A stretch of 64,000 nucleotides of DNA from Cyclobacteriaceae bacterium (GCA_026129485.1 JAHCHY010000017.1:1-64000), one strand, 5' to 3'. Shown: positions 29,598 through 39,818, numbered from the stretch's first letter. Translations and numbers: made by a program. Notes: generated from the letters alone by a model not told the origin.

Positions 29598-32500
29598 ATG
29601 AAAAAGTTCTTACTACTCCTGGGCTGTTGTGTTCTTTTCTATTCCTGCACACAGGAACCCCCCCGTGTGCTGGTGTTCTCCAAGACAAAAGGTTTCAGGC
29701 ATGAATCGATTAAGGCTGGAAAGGAAGCATTGATCAAGCTCGGTGCCGAAAAAGGTTTTGGTGTGGATACAACAGAATCGGCCGATGTATTTACCGAAGA
29801 AAACCTGAAGAAATACCGGGCTGTAATTTTTTTGAGCACCACAGGCGATGTGCTGGATCAGGCGCAACAAAATCAGTTCATGCGCTTTATCCAGGCCGGT
29901 GGAGGTTATGTGGGTATTCATGCTGCTGCGGATACCGAGTATGATTGGTGGTGGTACGGAAAATTGGTAGGGGCATACTTTAAGAGCCACCCGCAAATAC
30001 AGGAAGCGAAGTTTAAAAAGGTAAAGCCTTTTGGTGAAGATCATTTACCGGACGAGTGGATTCGTACCGATGAACTGTATAACTATAACAAAATCTCGGA
30101 TGAGATAATTGTGCTGTACAACCTCGATGAATCAAGCTATGAAGGAGGTGAGAATGGCGACAATCACCCGATAGCGTGGTACCATGATTTTGACGGTGGC
30201 CGCTCTTTCTATACCGGTATGGGGCATACCAATGAGTCGTTCAGCGATTCATTATTCCTCAATCATTTATATGAAGGTCTTAAATATGCCATCGGTAATA
30301 GGAAGCCGGACTTTTCAAAAGCAAGAGCTAGGCGCGTGCCAGAAGAAAACCGGTTTACCAAAAACGTGTTAGGCCACTACTTCGATGAGCCCACCGAAAT
30401 GACTATTCTGCCTGATAGCCGGATCATTTTTATTGAACGCAAAGGAGCGGTTAAGCTTTATGATCCTGAAACGGATTCGATCAATGTAATCAATACGTTC
30501 AATGTGTGGACAAAGTATGAAGACGGTATGCTGGGCATTACCAAAGATCCGGGTTTTGTAAAAAACGGTTGGCTTTATATCTATTACTCACATCCTGAAA
30601 GATCGTCTAACATCTTATCGCGATTTGTTTTTGACGGAAAGAAAGTTGACCAGGCTTCGGAAATAGAAATGCTGGAAGTGCCTGTGCAACGCGAAACCTG
30701 CTGCCATACCGGTGGCTCGCTCGAATTTGGTCCTGACGGTAATCTTTTCCTTTCTACAGGAGATAACACAAGCCCGTTCGAGTCGGATGGTTTTAGTCCG
30801 GCCGATGAGCGTCCGGGGCGCTCTCCGTTTGATGCATTAAAGTCATCATCCAACACCAACGATCTGCGCGGAAAAATTCTGCGTATCAGACCACAACCCG
30901 ATGGAACCTACACCATCCCGGATGGCAACCTGTTCCCGAAAGGTGAAGAGAAAACAAGACCTGAGATTTATGTAATGGGTAACAGGAATCCCTACCGCAT
31001 TTCCATCGACAGGAAAACCGGGTTTCTCTATTGGGGAGAAGTGGGCCCGGATGCCGGCAATGACAGCCCGGAACGCGGCCCGCGCGGTTATGATGAAGTA
31101 AACCAGGCGCAGAAAGCCGGGTACTTTGGCTGGCCCTTGTTTGTGGGTGGTAACTATGCTTACGCGAAATATGATTTTGAAAGTAAAACGATAGGAGCAA
31201 AGCATGACCCGAACAAGCCAATCAACACCTCGCCCAACAACACCGGTAAAACAGAGTTGCCCCCGGTAAGCGCTCCGTTTATCTGGTACCCGTACGATGC
31301 ATCACCTGATTTTCCATTGATGAAAACCGGTGGCCGCAATGCGATGGCAGGCCCTGTATATTACTCGGAAGATTTTAAAGGCAAGCCCGAAGCCTACCCG
31401 GATTATTTTGATGGCAAGCTCATCATCTATGACTGGATGCGCAACTGGATTCATTTGGTTACGATGAATGAGAAGGGAGCTATTATGGATATTGAACCAT
31501 TTATTCCCAACATGCAATTCAACAACATTATCGATATGGCGTTCGGGCCTGACGGTAAGCTATACACGCTTGAATATGGCACGCAGTGGTTTAAGCAAAA
31601 TATGGATGCCCGCTTATCGCGAATTGATTACAACGGGGGCAACAGGCCTCCGCAGGTTGTGGTAAGCGCCAGCAAGATTTCAGGCGCATTGCCTTTGGAA
31701 GGAACCGTTTCGGCAGAAGGAACAACCGATCCGGACGGGGATGCAATTTCGTATGAAATGGAATTGAACGGCCAGGTATTGAAGTCAGCTACTCCGGAAT
31801 TTAAGTTCACGTTCGAGAAGGCAGGCATATATCGTCCCAAGATCACCGCCATCGATGCCAAAGGTGCAAAGGCTTCGGGTGAGATCACGATCATTGCAGG
31901 CAATGAGCCACCGGCTATAGAAATTTCCGTAAACGGAAATACCGAACGCTATATTCCGGGCGGTTCGGTTGACTATGCCGTAATTGTAACGGACAAGGAA
32001 GACGGCTCAACAGCAGATGGAAAAATTCCGGCTGAGCGTGTAAAAATTACGATGGACTACCATGCTCAGGGATTTGACATGACAGCCATTGCGCAAGGGC
32101 ATCAGCGTGCAGAGCTGCCGGGTAAGCTGGCTATTGCCGAAAGCGATTGTAAGTCCTGCCACCTCGTTGATCAGAAATCGGCCGGGCCAAGCTACCGCGA
32201 TGTGGCCAAACGTTACGCGAAAGATGTGCGGGCTGTTGAAATTTTGAGCGATAAAATTCTGAATGGGGGTTCAGGCAACTGGGGTGAGGTAGCGATGGCT
32301 GCCCATCCGCAACTAACCAAAGAGCAGGCGAACCAGATGGTAGAATACATTCTTTCATTGGCTAACGAAGAAAAGGTGAAGAGCCTGCCACTAAGCGGTA
32401 AAGCGCCCTTTGCAGTGGTGCCGCCTCCGGGCCCGGCAGCCACATCGGCTTATGTGCTTACCGTAACGTATGATGATGCGGGAGCTAATGGAATGCCTTC

Positions 32501-32936
32501 GCTCAGCACCACACGCCAGTATGTATTTAAAGCCCCGGTGCTTACCGCGGCTGATGCCGGGCTTACCGGTGGAGCCCGTAAGCTGAATGCAGGCGGCTTC
32601 CAGATTGTGGAAAATATTAAGCATAATGCTACGGCTGCTTTCACCAACGTGGATTTAACCGGAGTGAGTTCTATGAGCTTTGTAATAGCGGAAATGGGGA
32701 ACATGAAAGGCGGTACTATTGATGTATGGCTGGATTCTACCGATGGTACCAGGTTAGGAACTGTAAGCTTTGCCCATGCACCAAAAATTGAAGTACAGGC
32801 AGGCGTGTATATGCGGCCTTCAGGGATTGGCTTTAAGCCGGTTAACGGCAAGCACAATATCGTGCTGGTGTTCAGGAACGATCAGGCCGGGGAGGATAAC
32901 CTGTTCTTCTTTAGCCAGGTCACATTGGGTAAATAG
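29598..32936 (+). CDS. Multidomain lipoprotein: ThuA + PQQ-type sugar dehydrogenase + PKD + cytochrome c + CBM-like
   Basis: 1112 residues. Lipoprotein signal ending FYSC (Cys17). Domains: ThuA-like (about 23-235; VLVFSKTKGFRHES, GGYVGIHAAADTEYDWWWYG), a glucose/sorbosone dehydrogenase beta-propeller (about 250-690; TCCHTGGSLEFGPDGNLFLS, VMGNRNPYRIS), a PKD domain (about 694-775), a short beta-domain, cytochrome c with CKSCH at 851-855, and a C-terminal beta-sandwich like CBM6 (about 950-1110). Likely a periplasmic or surface enzyme that oxidises a bound sugar and passes electrons to its own haem. It is one of the larger members of a family common in Cytophagales. Substrate unknown. Confidence 0.88.
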   Translation: MKKFLLLLGCCVLFYSCTQEPPRVLVFSKTKGFRHESIKAGKEALIKLGAEKGFGVDTTESADVFTEENLKKYRAVIFLSTTGDVLDQAQQNQFMRFIQAGGGYVGIHAAADTEYDWWWYGKLVGAYFKSHPQIQEAKFKKVKPFGEDHLPDEWIRTDELYNYNKISDEIIVLYNLDESSYEGGENGDNHPIAWYHDFDGGRSFYTGMGHTNESFSDSLFLNHLYEGLKYAIGNRKPDFSKARARRVPEENRFTKNVLGHYFDEPTEMTILPDSRIIFIERKGAVKLYDPETDSINVINTFNVWTKYEDGMLGITKDPGFVKNGWLYIYYSHPERSSNILSRFVFDGKKVDQASEIEMLEVPVQRETCCHTGGSLEFGPDGNLFLSTGDNTSPFESDGFSPADERPGRSPFDALKSSSNTNDLRGKILRIRPQPDGTYTIPDGNLFPKGEEKTRPEIYVMGNRNPYRISIDRKTGFLYWGEVGPDAGNDSPERGPRGYDEVNQAQKAGYFGWPLFVGGNYAYAKYDFESKTIGAKHDPNKPINTSPNNTGKTELPPVSAPFIWYPYDASPDFPLMKTGGRNAMAGPVYYSEDFKGKPEAYPDYFDGKLIIYDWMRNWIHLVTMNEKGAIMDIEPFIPNMQFNNIIDMAFGPDGKLYTLEYGTQWFKQNMDARLSRIDYNGGNRPPQVVVSASKISGALPLEGTVSAEGTTDPDGDAISYEMELNGQVLKSATPEFKFTFEKAGIYRPKITAIDAKGAKASGEITIIAGNEPPAIEISVNGNTERYIPGGSVDYAVIVTDKEDGSTADGKIPAERVKITMDYHAQGFDMTAIAQGHQRAELPGKLAIAESDCKSCHLVDQKSAGPSYRDVAKRYAKDVRAVEILSDKILNGGSGNWGEVAMAAHPQLTKEQANQMVEYILSLANEEKVKSLPLSGKAPFAVVPPPGPAATSAYVLTVTYDDAGANGMPSLSTTRQYVFKAPVLTAADAGLTGGARKLNAGGFQIVENIKHNATAAFTNVDLTGVSSMSFVIAEMGNMKGGTIDVWLDSTDGTRLGTVSFAHAPKIEVQAGVYMRPSGIGFKPVNGKHNIVLVFRNDQAGEDNLFFFSQVTLGK

Positions 32937-32946
32937 AAAAAATATG

Positions 32947-32993
32947 AGGTGTCTGACGGCTGTTTACGTCAGCAATCAAGCCGTCAGACGCCT
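32947..32993. repeat. REP-like palindrome, family A, copy 2
   Basis: Arms AGGTGTCTGACGGC (32947-32960) and GCCGTCAGACGCCT (32980-32993) with a 19-nt loop; one G-T pair. It is the reverse complement of the copy at 20853-20899 at 43 of 47 positions. It lies 10 bp after the stop of the multidomain gene and may also act as a terminator or mRNA end-stabiliser. Confidence 0.85.
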
Positions 32994-33030
32994 TTACAAC
33001 CGATTTTAAAACTCTAAAAGAAAACTTGTT

Positions 33031-33882
33031 ATGGATAGAAGACGATTCATTCAAAATTCAGCCATAGCCGCAGCCGGTTTGTTAACCATGCCATCGTTGC
33101 TGGCAGAAGCAAAAGGTAAAAGTAAGCCGGTAGGCTTGCAGCTTTATACCTTGCGCGATGTGATCGGGAAAGACCCGAAGGGAATTTTAAAATCAGTAGC
33201 CTCGTGGGGTTACACCGAAGTAGAAACTTACGGGTATAATAACGGGCAGCTCTTCGGGATGCCTGTGGCGGAATTTAAGAGTTACCTTGATTCGCTGGGT
33301 GTTAAAGTAATAAGCGGCCATTACGGGTTAAACCAGGTAGAAAGCGGTTGGGAACAGGCGTGTGCCGATGCAAAAGCCATCGGGCAAAAATTTGTGGTAG
33401 TGCCGTGGATGGACAAAAAATACTATGCTACGCTGGATGACCTGAAGCGTACCTGCGAAGCCCTCAACAAAGCCGGGGAAACAGCTAAGCAATACAAGCT
33501 GAAGATGGCCTATCATAATCACGCATTTGAGTTTGAGCAGGTAGAAGACAAGGTGATCTTTGATGAAATGCTGACCCTGCTCGACCCTAAGCTGGTGAGC
33601 ATTGAAATGGATATTTACTGGGTGGTGCGTGCCGGGCACGACCCTATTGCTTATTTCGAAAAGCACCCGGGGCGTTTTCCGTTGTGGCATGTAAAAGACA
33701 TGGATAAGGAAAATAAAGACCGCAATGCCGATGTGGGTACGGGCTCTATTGATTTTACCAAACTGTTTGCACAAGCAAAAAAAGCAGGGCTAAAGAATTA
33801 TTTTATCGAACAGGAATCATACCCGGTCAGCTCCATGCAAAGCGCTGAAAATTCAATCAAATACATTAAGACAATCCGGTAA
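33031..33882 (+). CDS. Tat-exported xylose-isomerase-like TIM barrel protein
   Basis: 283 residues. The N-terminus MDRRRFIQNSAIAAAGLLTM has the twin-arginine pattern RRRF and a hydrophobic core, so export in folded form is expected. The rest is a sugar phosphate isomerase/epimerase-type barrel: VGLQLYTLRD, KMAYHNHAFEF, VSIEMDIYW, LWHVKDMDKE and NYFIEQE supply the metal ligands. Compared with the cytoplasmic homologue at 27342 it is shorter. Probable keto-sugar isomerase or lyase in the periplasm; reaction unproven. It is followed after 11 bp by the TonB receptor gene. Confidence 0.85.
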   Translation: MDRRRFIQNSAIAAAGLLTMPSLLAEAKGKSKPVGLQLYTLRDVIGKDPKGILKSVASWGYTEVETYGYNNGQLFGMPVAEFKSYLDSLGVKVISGHYGLNQVESGWEQACADAKAIGQKFVVVPWMDKKYYATLDDLKRTCEALNKAGETAKQYKLKMAYHNHAFEFEQVEDKVIFDEMLTLLDPKLVSIEMDIYWVVRAGHDPIAYFEKHPGRFPLWHVKDMDKENKDRNADVGTGSIDFTKLFAQAKKAGLKNYFIEQESYPVSSMQSAENSIKYIKTIR

Positions 33883-33893
33883 CGAATAAGGAA

Positions 33894-36182
33894 GTGAGAG
33901 TTGTTGTATTGTTGGTGTGGTTAGGATTGGCAGTCGTTTCACATGCGCAGGAGCTTACAGGAAAAGTAACGGGTAAAGTTCAGGATATTTCAGGCGTAGC
34001 GTTGGCCGGGGCAAGCATTGCCGCTTTTCAGAGTTCGGAAACACCCATAACAGGAGCTGCCGCTGATGAGGCCGGAAGATTTTCACTTCAGCTCGCCCCC
34101 GGCCGTTACAAACTCGTTGTCAGCTTTACCGGCTTTCAATCCCGCGAAAGCGAGCTGCTGGTAATTGCCGGCAAGAGCGGCAACCTGTCGGTTATACTTG
34201 ATGAAGTACCTACCGAATTGGAAGAAATTGTGGTAAGCCCGGAGCCTGTAAGCGGAACAGGTTTAACTTCTGTTTCCATTGAGAAAACCATGCGTGTGCC
34301 GGCAAACTTTTTCGACCCGGTACGCATGCTTACCTCTTACCCCGGTGTGGTGGCTGCCAATGATCAGGCTAACTCCATCATTGTAAAAGGCTATTCTCCC
34401 AATCATGTGCTCTGGCGTGTGGAAGGATTGGATATTGCAAATCCCAACCATTTGGCAAATGCCGGAACCATGAGCGATAAGCCAACGGCCAATGGTGGTG
34501 GTGTTAGTATTTTAAGCGCACAGGTATTGGATCGCACCGATTTCCGTTCGGGGTATTTACCGGCAGGCTACGGCAATGGTTTGGCGGGCATCATGGATAT
34601 GAAATTGCGTGCGGGCGCTGCTGATAAAACGCAATACACGGTACAAGCTTCGCTTATTGGTTTGGATCTGGCTGCCGAAGGTCCCATTAACAAAGAGCGG
34701 GGAAGTTCATTCTTAGTTAATTACAGATACTCTACGGTGGGATTGTTAAGCAGTGTGGGTATTGATTTTGGTGATGAGTCCATCAACTTCCAGGATTTAA
34801 CTTTTCATGCCAATATGCCGCACAAAGCTGGTGGCGAGCTATCGGTATTTGGATTTATGGGTTTGAGCAAGAACATATTCAATGCCAAACCCGAAGAAGA
34901 GTGGGAGGAAGAGAAAGATCGGTACGATATAACTTTTAAAGGGCTGACTTATGGTGCCGGGCTGATTAACCACTTCAAGCCCGGTACGTGGACTTTTGTT
35001 GCAGGGCTTTCTTTTTCCGGCCAGGTTCAGGAACGCGATTCGCGGAGCATAACCGTTCCGTATCCGCATATTTATCGGGAAGCTTACGATTCCTACAACG
35101 TAATTTTATCCGGCTTTATTAAAGCCAATCGCAAGTTGGGCGCTTATGGAAACATGGAAACGGGCGTGCGCCTGAATCATTATCAGCAGTATCTGAAAAA
35201 CGAAACGAATGCGCAGGCTTACCCCGATATTTTTGCTCCTTATGTTCGCGGCAATGTAAATGGCTTGCTGCTGCAACCTTATGCATCGTGGATAAAGTAC
35301 TTTGGTACATGGCAGGTTAATGCAGGGTTGCAATATGCCCGCTTCGGCTTTAACAACACCGACTCATGGGAACCTAAGCTCAGCATTACTAAAGCTGGAA
35401 AGAAAAATACCATTGCGCTGTCAGCTGGAACAACCAGCCAGGTACAGCAGGTACAAAACTACCTTGTAACAGGAAGCAGAGGTTTAGGCTTTACACGCAG
35501 TCATCAGGCTTTAGCCGAATGGAAAACAAAATTGCCGGGCGAACTGAAGTTAACTACTTCAGCTTTTTATCATTGGATTGTTGATGCGCCTGTTGTCAGA
35601 GATGCGCCTTTCTACTCAACCCTTAACCAGTGGGATGGCTACACCTGGAATGATACGCTTGTAAACAAAGGCAAAGGCCGTAACTACGGTGTGGAAGCAA
35701 GCCTCGAAAAACGTTTTTACAATAATCTCTACTTTATTTTATCAGGCTCGCGTTACGAAGCAAAGTTTTATAATGGAGCAGCTTACCTGAACAGTCGCTT
35801 CAATACGAAGTTCACCAGCAGTTTGCTTGCCGGTAAGGAGTGGAATAAGAAAAACCGTTCTTTCGGTGTGCATGCGCGGGTACTTTATCTCGGTGGACTG
35901 CGTCAGCCTTTGATAGACCTTGCACTTTCACAACAGGTGGGCACTACCATTTACCAGGAGCAGAGCGGTTATCTGCGATTGCCGGATTACTTCAGAACAG
36001 ACCTTCGCGTAAGCTGGCGTAAAAACAAGCCGGGTTACACGCGCACACTTTCCATCGACATACAGAATGTAACTAACCGGCAGAACACGGCCTTTACCTG
36101 CTTTGATAGCTTCCTGCAACGGGAGAATACAAAGTACCAGCTTGGAATTATCCCGGTATTGGCCTATCGGGTCGATTTCTGA
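33894..36182 (+). CDS. TonB-dependent receptor with carboxypeptidase-regulatory-like N-terminal domain
   Basis: 762 residues from the GTG at 33894, which directly begins a signal peptide (MRVVVLLVWLGLAVVSHAQ). A CarboxypepD_reg-like domain occupies about 22-108 (TGKVQDISGVALAGASI, GRYKLVVSFTGFQSRES). The plug follows (VRMLTSYPGVVAANDQANSI), then the beta-barrel to the C-terminal Phe. Outer-membrane import of a ligand driven by TonB. No SusD partner is adjacent, so this is not a standard SusCD pair. Linked to the sugar-oxidation genes by an 11-bp gap, which suggests a glycoside or its fragment as ligand; that is inference. Confidence 0.88.
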   Translation: MRVVVLLVWLGLAVVSHAQELTGKVTGKVQDISGVALAGASIAAFQSSETPITGAAADEAGRFSLQLAPGRYKLVVSFTGFQSRESELLVIAGKSGNLSVILDEVPTELEEIVVSPEPVSGTGLTSVSIEKTMRVPANFFDPVRMLTSYPGVVAANDQANSIIVKGYSPNHVLWRVEGLDIANPNHLANAGTMSDKPTANGGGVSILSAQVLDRTDFRSGYLPAGYGNGLAGIMDMKLRAGAADKTQYTVQASLIGLDLAAEGPINKERGSSFLVNYRYSTVGLLSSVGIDFGDESINFQDLTFHANMPHKAGGELSVFGFMGLSKNIFNAKPEEEWEEEKDRYDITFKGLTYGAGLINHFKPGTWTFVAGLSFSGQVQERDSRSITVPYPHIYREAYDSYNVILSGFIKANRKLGAYGNMETGVRLNHYQQYLKNETNAQAYPDIFAPYVRGNVNGLLLQPYASWIKYFGTWQVNAGLQYARFGFNNTDSWEPKLSITKAGKKNTIALSAGTTSQVQQVQNYLVTGSRGLGFTRSHQALAEWKTKLPGELKLTTSAFYHWIVDAPVVRDAPFYSTLNQWDGYTWNDTLVNKGKGRNYGVEASLEKRFYNNLYFILSGSRYEAKFYNGAAYLNSRFNTKFTSSLLAGKEWNKKNRSFGVHARVLYLGGLRQPLIDLALSQQVGTTIYQEQSGYLRLPDYFRTDLRVSWRKNKPGYTRTLSIDIQNVTNRQNTAFTCFDSFLQRENTKYQLGIIPVLAYRVDF

Positions 36183-36266
36183 TAAAAATCAGCGTTTCAA
36201 TCGTTTGCAATACTTCATTTTGAGGTTTTGCCTCATTACATTTGGGGCATCAAAAACAATACCCCT

Positions 36267-38120
36267 ATGTTAACGCTTGCCCAGGAAAAGACCTATACCG
36301 TAAACCATGCGGAGCTTACCGCCTGGATAGAAGAAATAGCTGCACTCTGTACTCCCGATCGCATTCGCTGGTGCGATGGCTCCAGGGCCGAATACGATGA
36401 GCTGTGCAGCCTGCTGGTGGATAGAGGTACGTTCATCAGGCTCAATCCGCAGAAGCGCCCCAACAGCTTTGCCTGCTTTTCAGACCCCAGCGATGTAGCG
36501 CGGGTAGAAGACCGCACGTTTATTTGCAGCAAACGAAAAGATGCTGCCGGCCCGACCAACAACTGGGTTGATCCCAAACAAATGAAGCAAACCCTTTTGC
36601 CTTTGCTGGAGGGATGCATGAAAGGGCGAACCATGTATGTGATCCCGTTCAGCATGGGGCCGGTAGGCTCAGACATTGCGCAGGTTGGAATTGAGATCAC
36701 CGACTCGGAATATGTAGTGGTAAACATGCACCTGATGACGCGGGTGGGTACAAAGGTGATTGACGCATTGGGCAGCGATGGCGAGTTTGTAAAATGTTTA
36801 CATACTGTAGGAGCACCGCTTAAGTCCGGTGAGCCGGATGCGAAGTGGCCTACCAATGCCACCACGAAATACATTGTTCATTACCCGGAAGAGCGCGCAA
36901 TCGTATCGTACGGTTCAGGGTATGGCGGCAATGCCTTGCTGGGTAAGAAATGTTTTGCCTTGCGCATTGCATCGGTAATGGGGCGTGATGAGAACTGGCT
37001 GGCCGAACACATGCTGCTGTTGGGTGTGGAAAGCCCAGATGGCAAAAAGGATTATGTAGCGGCTGCCTTTCCAAGCGCCTGTGGTAAAACAAATTTTGCC
37101 ATGATTATTCCGCCTAAAGATTTAAAAGGCTGGAAGGTAACAACGGTTGGTGATGACATTGCGTGGATAAAGCCCGGAAAGGATGGCCGGCTTTACGCGA
37201 TCAACCCGGAAGCCGGGTATTTTGGTGTGGCCCCTGGCACGAATGAAAAAACGAATCCCAACGCGATGGCCACCATCTCGCGCGATACGATTTTTACCAA
37301 CGTGGCCATTACAGAAGATGGCGATGTATGGTGGGAAGGCATGACCAAAGAGCCGCCCAAAAACCTTACCGACTGGCGCGGACAAAAGTGGGATCCGGCA
37401 TCGGGTAAGCCTGCTGCACATCCGAACAGTCGCTTTACAGTTTCGGCAGCGAATAACCCGGTTATCGATTCGCAGTGGGAAAATCCGAATGGTGTTCCGG
37501 TCAGCGCCTTTGTATTTGGCGGAAGAAGAAGCACCACTATTCCGTTGGTGTATCAGTCCAGCAACTGGGCGTATGGGGTTTACCTCGCATCCACAATGGG
37601 TTCAGAAACAACGGCTGCTGCATTTGGTGAGATCGGTAAGGTAAGACGCGACCCGTTTGCCATGCTGCCTTTCTGCGGGTATCACATGGGCGATTACTTT
37701 AATCATTGGTTGCAGTTTGGTCGTGGCCTGCCGGCACCGCCCCGTATTTTCGGGGTGAACTGGTTCCGCAAAGATGCCGAAGGCAAATTTATCTGGCCGG
37801 GCTTTGGCGATAACATGCGCATTCTGAAATGGATCGTATTGAAAATAAGAGGCGAAGCCAATGCCGTGGAGAGCCCGATCGGCTGGATGCCTACTTATGA
37901 TGACATTGACTGGTCGGGTCTTGATTTTACAAACGAACAGTTTGACAGCATTATGGATATTGACTGCGAGGAGTGGAAAGCGGAATTGCTTCAGCATGTA
38001 GAGCTGTTTGAAAAGATGTACGACAGGCTTCCAAAAGAATTTATTTTTATGCGCGAGCTGTTGCTTTCCAGTTTGTGGCGCTCACCGGTTAAATGGAGAT
38101 TGGAGCCGGAGCGGTTTTGA
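36267..38120 (+). CDS. pckG: Phosphoenolpyruvate carboxykinase (GTP)
   Basis: 617 residues from the ATG at 36267; an in-frame TTG at 36228 would add 13 atypical residues. Converts oxaloacetate and GTP to PEP, CO2 and GDP. It is the GTP type by length and motifs: [12 protein letters not shown] (P-loop with Cys272, the reactive Cys, and Lys274), [11 protein letters not shown], and [18 protein letters not shown] for the guanine side. Links the sugar, glycerol and TCA-cycle metabolism of this window through gluconeogenesis. Transcribed alone, with the 3' end facing the AraC gene. Confidence 0.96.
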   Translation: MLTLAQEKTYTVNHAELTAWIEEIAALCTPDRIRWCDGSRAEYDELCSLLVDRGTFIRLNPQKRPNSFACFSDPSDVARVEDRTFICSKRKDAAGPTNNWVDPKQMKQTLLPLLEGCMKGRTMYVIPFSMGPVGSDIAQVGIEITDSEYVVVNMHLMTRVGTKVIDALGSDGEFVKCLHTVGAPLKSGEPDAKWPTNATTKYIVHYPEERAIVSYGSGYGGNALLGKKCFALRIASVMGRDENWLAEHMLLLGVESPDGKKDYVAAAFPSACGKTNFAMIIPPKDLKGWKVTTVGDDIAWIKPGKDGRLYAINPEAGYFGVAPGTNEKTNPNAMATISRDTIFTNVAITEDGDVWWEGMTKEPPKNLTDWRGQKWDPASGKPAAHPNSRFTVSAANNPVIDSQWENPNGVPVSAFVFGGRRSTTIPLVYQSSNWAYGVYLASTMGSETTAAAFGEIGKVRRDPFAMLPFCGYHMGDYFNHWLQFGRGLPAPPRIFGVNWFRKDAEGKFIWPGFGDNMRILKWIVLKIRGEANAVESPIGWMPTYDDIDWSGLDFTNEQFDSIMDIDCEEWKAELLQHVELFEKMYDRLPKEFIFMRELLLSSLWRSPVKWRLEPERF

Positions 38121-38164
38121 TAACGGTTAGCTGCTTTTGATAATTTTTTTGTGCTTTAATACCT

Positions 38165-39061
38165 TCAATTCAAATTCCTGTATTCGTTTGGAGTTACACC
38201 TGTTTTCTGCTTGAATAAGCGTGTAAAATGCTGTTGGTACTTAAAACCTAATTCAGTAGCAATATCATGGATTGTTTTAGAGGCGTCAAACATTCTCAGC
38301 TTGGCTTCGTCAATCAGTTTGGATTGTATGTAGTCCAATGCCGTTGTACCTGTTTCCTTTTTGATAAGGTCGCCAAAGTAATTCGGGGAAAGATGTAATT
38401 GCTCCGCACACCAGGTTACAGAAGGTAACCCCAAGTTTTGTGCCTTTTCAGATTTGAAGTAATCGTTCAATAAATTTTCAAACCGCACTAAAACATCTTT
38501 ATTAGCATGACTACGGGTGATAAACTGGCGGTCGTAAAAACGTATACAGTAATTCAGGAACAACTCAATATTTGATACGATCAGCGTTTTGCTGTGCTTG
38601 TCAATATTCTGTTCGATTTCGGTAGAGATTTTTTCAAGACATTCTACAATGGTTTTTCGTTCTTTCTTTGACAAATGCAAGGCTTCGTTTACTTCATAAG
38701 AGAAGAACGAATAATCCCTGATTGTTTTTCCCAACTGCGTACCTGCAATTAAATCCGGGTGGAACAGTAAACCATATCCGGACGGATTAGTATTTACACT
38801 ATGATTGTCAATCCCGTAAACCTGTCCGGGTGAAACAAAAACAAGTGTTCCATCCCCATAATCGTAAGGCTTGCCACCGTATAGTATATCACCGCATTTG
38901 TTGTCTTTCAAAAACACGGCATAAATTCCCATATACCGCCTGAAATTCCGAACAAAGGGAAGCTCACTGAATTTCACCACGCTAACCAACGGATGAAGCG
39001 TATCCACTCCTGCGTGATCGTTATAATGTTTTACGGTATCTATTCTTTCAACTTGTTCCAT
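38165..39061 (-). CDS. AraC-family transcriptional regulator
   Basis: 298 residues. N-terminal cupin-like sensor (about 40-110) and a C-terminal double helix-turn-helix (about 195-298), with WCAEQLHLSPNYFGDLIKKE as the first helix pair and IHDIATELGFKYQQHFTRLF as the second. Divergent from the acetyltransferase gene, with a well-formed promoter at 39080-39108. Probably controls the AT-rich cassette to its right. Base composition is visibly lower in GC than in pckG. Confidence 0.88.
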   Translation of the reverse strand: MEQVERIDTVKHYNDHAGVDTLHPLVSVVKFSELPFVRNFRRYMGIYAVFLKDNKCGDILYGGKPYDYGDGTLVFVSPGQVYGIDNHSVNTNPSGYGLLFHPDLIAGTQLGKTIRDYSFFSYEVNEALHLSKKERKTIVECLEKISTEIEQNIDKHSKTLIVSNIELFLNYCIRFYDRQFITRSHANKDVLVRFENLLNDYFKSEKAQNLGLPSVTWCAEQLHLSPNYFGDLIKKETGTTALDYIQSKLIDEAKLRMFDASKTIHDIATELGFKYQQHFTRLFKQKTGVTPNEYRNLN

Positions 39062-39079
39062 AACAGGTTATTGCGATTG

Positions 39080-39108
39080 CAAATTTAATAAACCTAAACC
39101 TTGAACAA
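39080..39108 (-). promoter_or_regulatory. Promoter of the AraC regulator gene
   Basis: On the minus strand: TTG (39106-39108), an 18-bp spacer, then TAAATTTG (39080-39087). This fits the Bacteroidota -33/-7 pattern TTG-N17-23-TAnnTTTG and lies 19 bp before the start codon. Confidence 0.6.
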
Positions 39109-39243
39109 CAGGCTCTATGCAAAACCTGTAAAAGTGGTAAAAAGAACTGTATTCTGTATAAACCGCACTCCGTTTATGGTGCCGAAATTTGCATAGGTAA
39201 ATTGATTAAGTAATAGAGTGAGAGTTTAGCAAAATAAGCAGTA

Positions 39244-39807
39244 ATGGTTATCGAAAAGGACATTTTTGAACAACTAAAAAACGGAGAAACCATTCCGCCT
39301 AACAACCCGCAAGCCTGTAAACTGCGTGATGCTTCATACGCTACAAAAAAATTACTCGTGCAGATGAACAATTCAACAGATCCGGCAGAAGTAAGAGATT
39401 TGTTGAGCCGAATTACCGATAGCGAAATTGGCGAAAGCGTTGCCGTTTTTACTCCGCTATACATCAATTACGGAAAGAATACCAAAATCGGTAAAAACGT
39501 ATTCATCAACTTTGATTGTGTCTTCCTTGATTTGGGTGGTATTACCATTGAAGATAATGTACTGATTGCGCCAAAAGTTAGTTTGTTGTCAGAAGGACAC
39601 CCGATAGAACCCGAAAACAGACACGCATTAGTACCTAAACCTATCCATATCAAAAAGAACGCCTGGATTGGTGCAAATGCAACTATACTTCCAGGAGTAA
39701 CCATTGGCGAAAATGCTGTTGTGGCTTCGGGTGCGGTTGTTTCAAAAGATGTTCCCGATAATACGATTGTAGGCGGTATTCCTGCAAAAATTATTAAACC
39801 AGTTTAA
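39244..39807 (+). CDS. Sugar O-acetyltransferase (left-handed beta-helix, Maa/LacA type)
   Basis: 187 residues. Hexapeptide repeats from about residue 75 ([32 protein letters not shown]) and the catalytic His in [11 protein letters not shown] mark the maltose/galactoside acetyltransferase group. The C-terminal [18 protein letters not shown] is the usual acetyl-CoA site end. Transfers acetyl from acetyl-CoA to a sugar hydroxyl in the cytoplasm. First gene of the rightward part of the AT-rich cassette, 11 bp before the cyclophilin-like gene. Confidence 0.9.
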   Translation: MVIEKDIFEQLKNGETIPPNNPQACKLRDASYATKKLLVQMNNSTDPAEVRDLLSRITDSEIGESVAVFTPLYINYGKNTKIGKNVFINFDCVFLDLGGITIEDNVLIAPKVSLLSEGHPIEPENRHALVPKPIHIKKNAWIGANATILPGVTIGENAVVASGAVVSKDVPDNTIVGGIPAKIIKPV

Positions 39808-39818
39808 AATTAAAAGAG

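Noticed and set aside
32450..32857. 135-codon frame antisense to the multidomain lipoprotein
   Set aside because: Shadow of the opposite strand with no start context or family resemblance.
20853..32993. CRISPR array from the family A palindromes
   Set aside because: Only two copies 12 kb apart in opposite orientation, no spacers and no cas genes.
36228..36266. In-frame TTG start upstream of pckG
   Set aside because: The 13 added residues do not look like the family N-terminus, and an ATG at 36267 gives the usual length.
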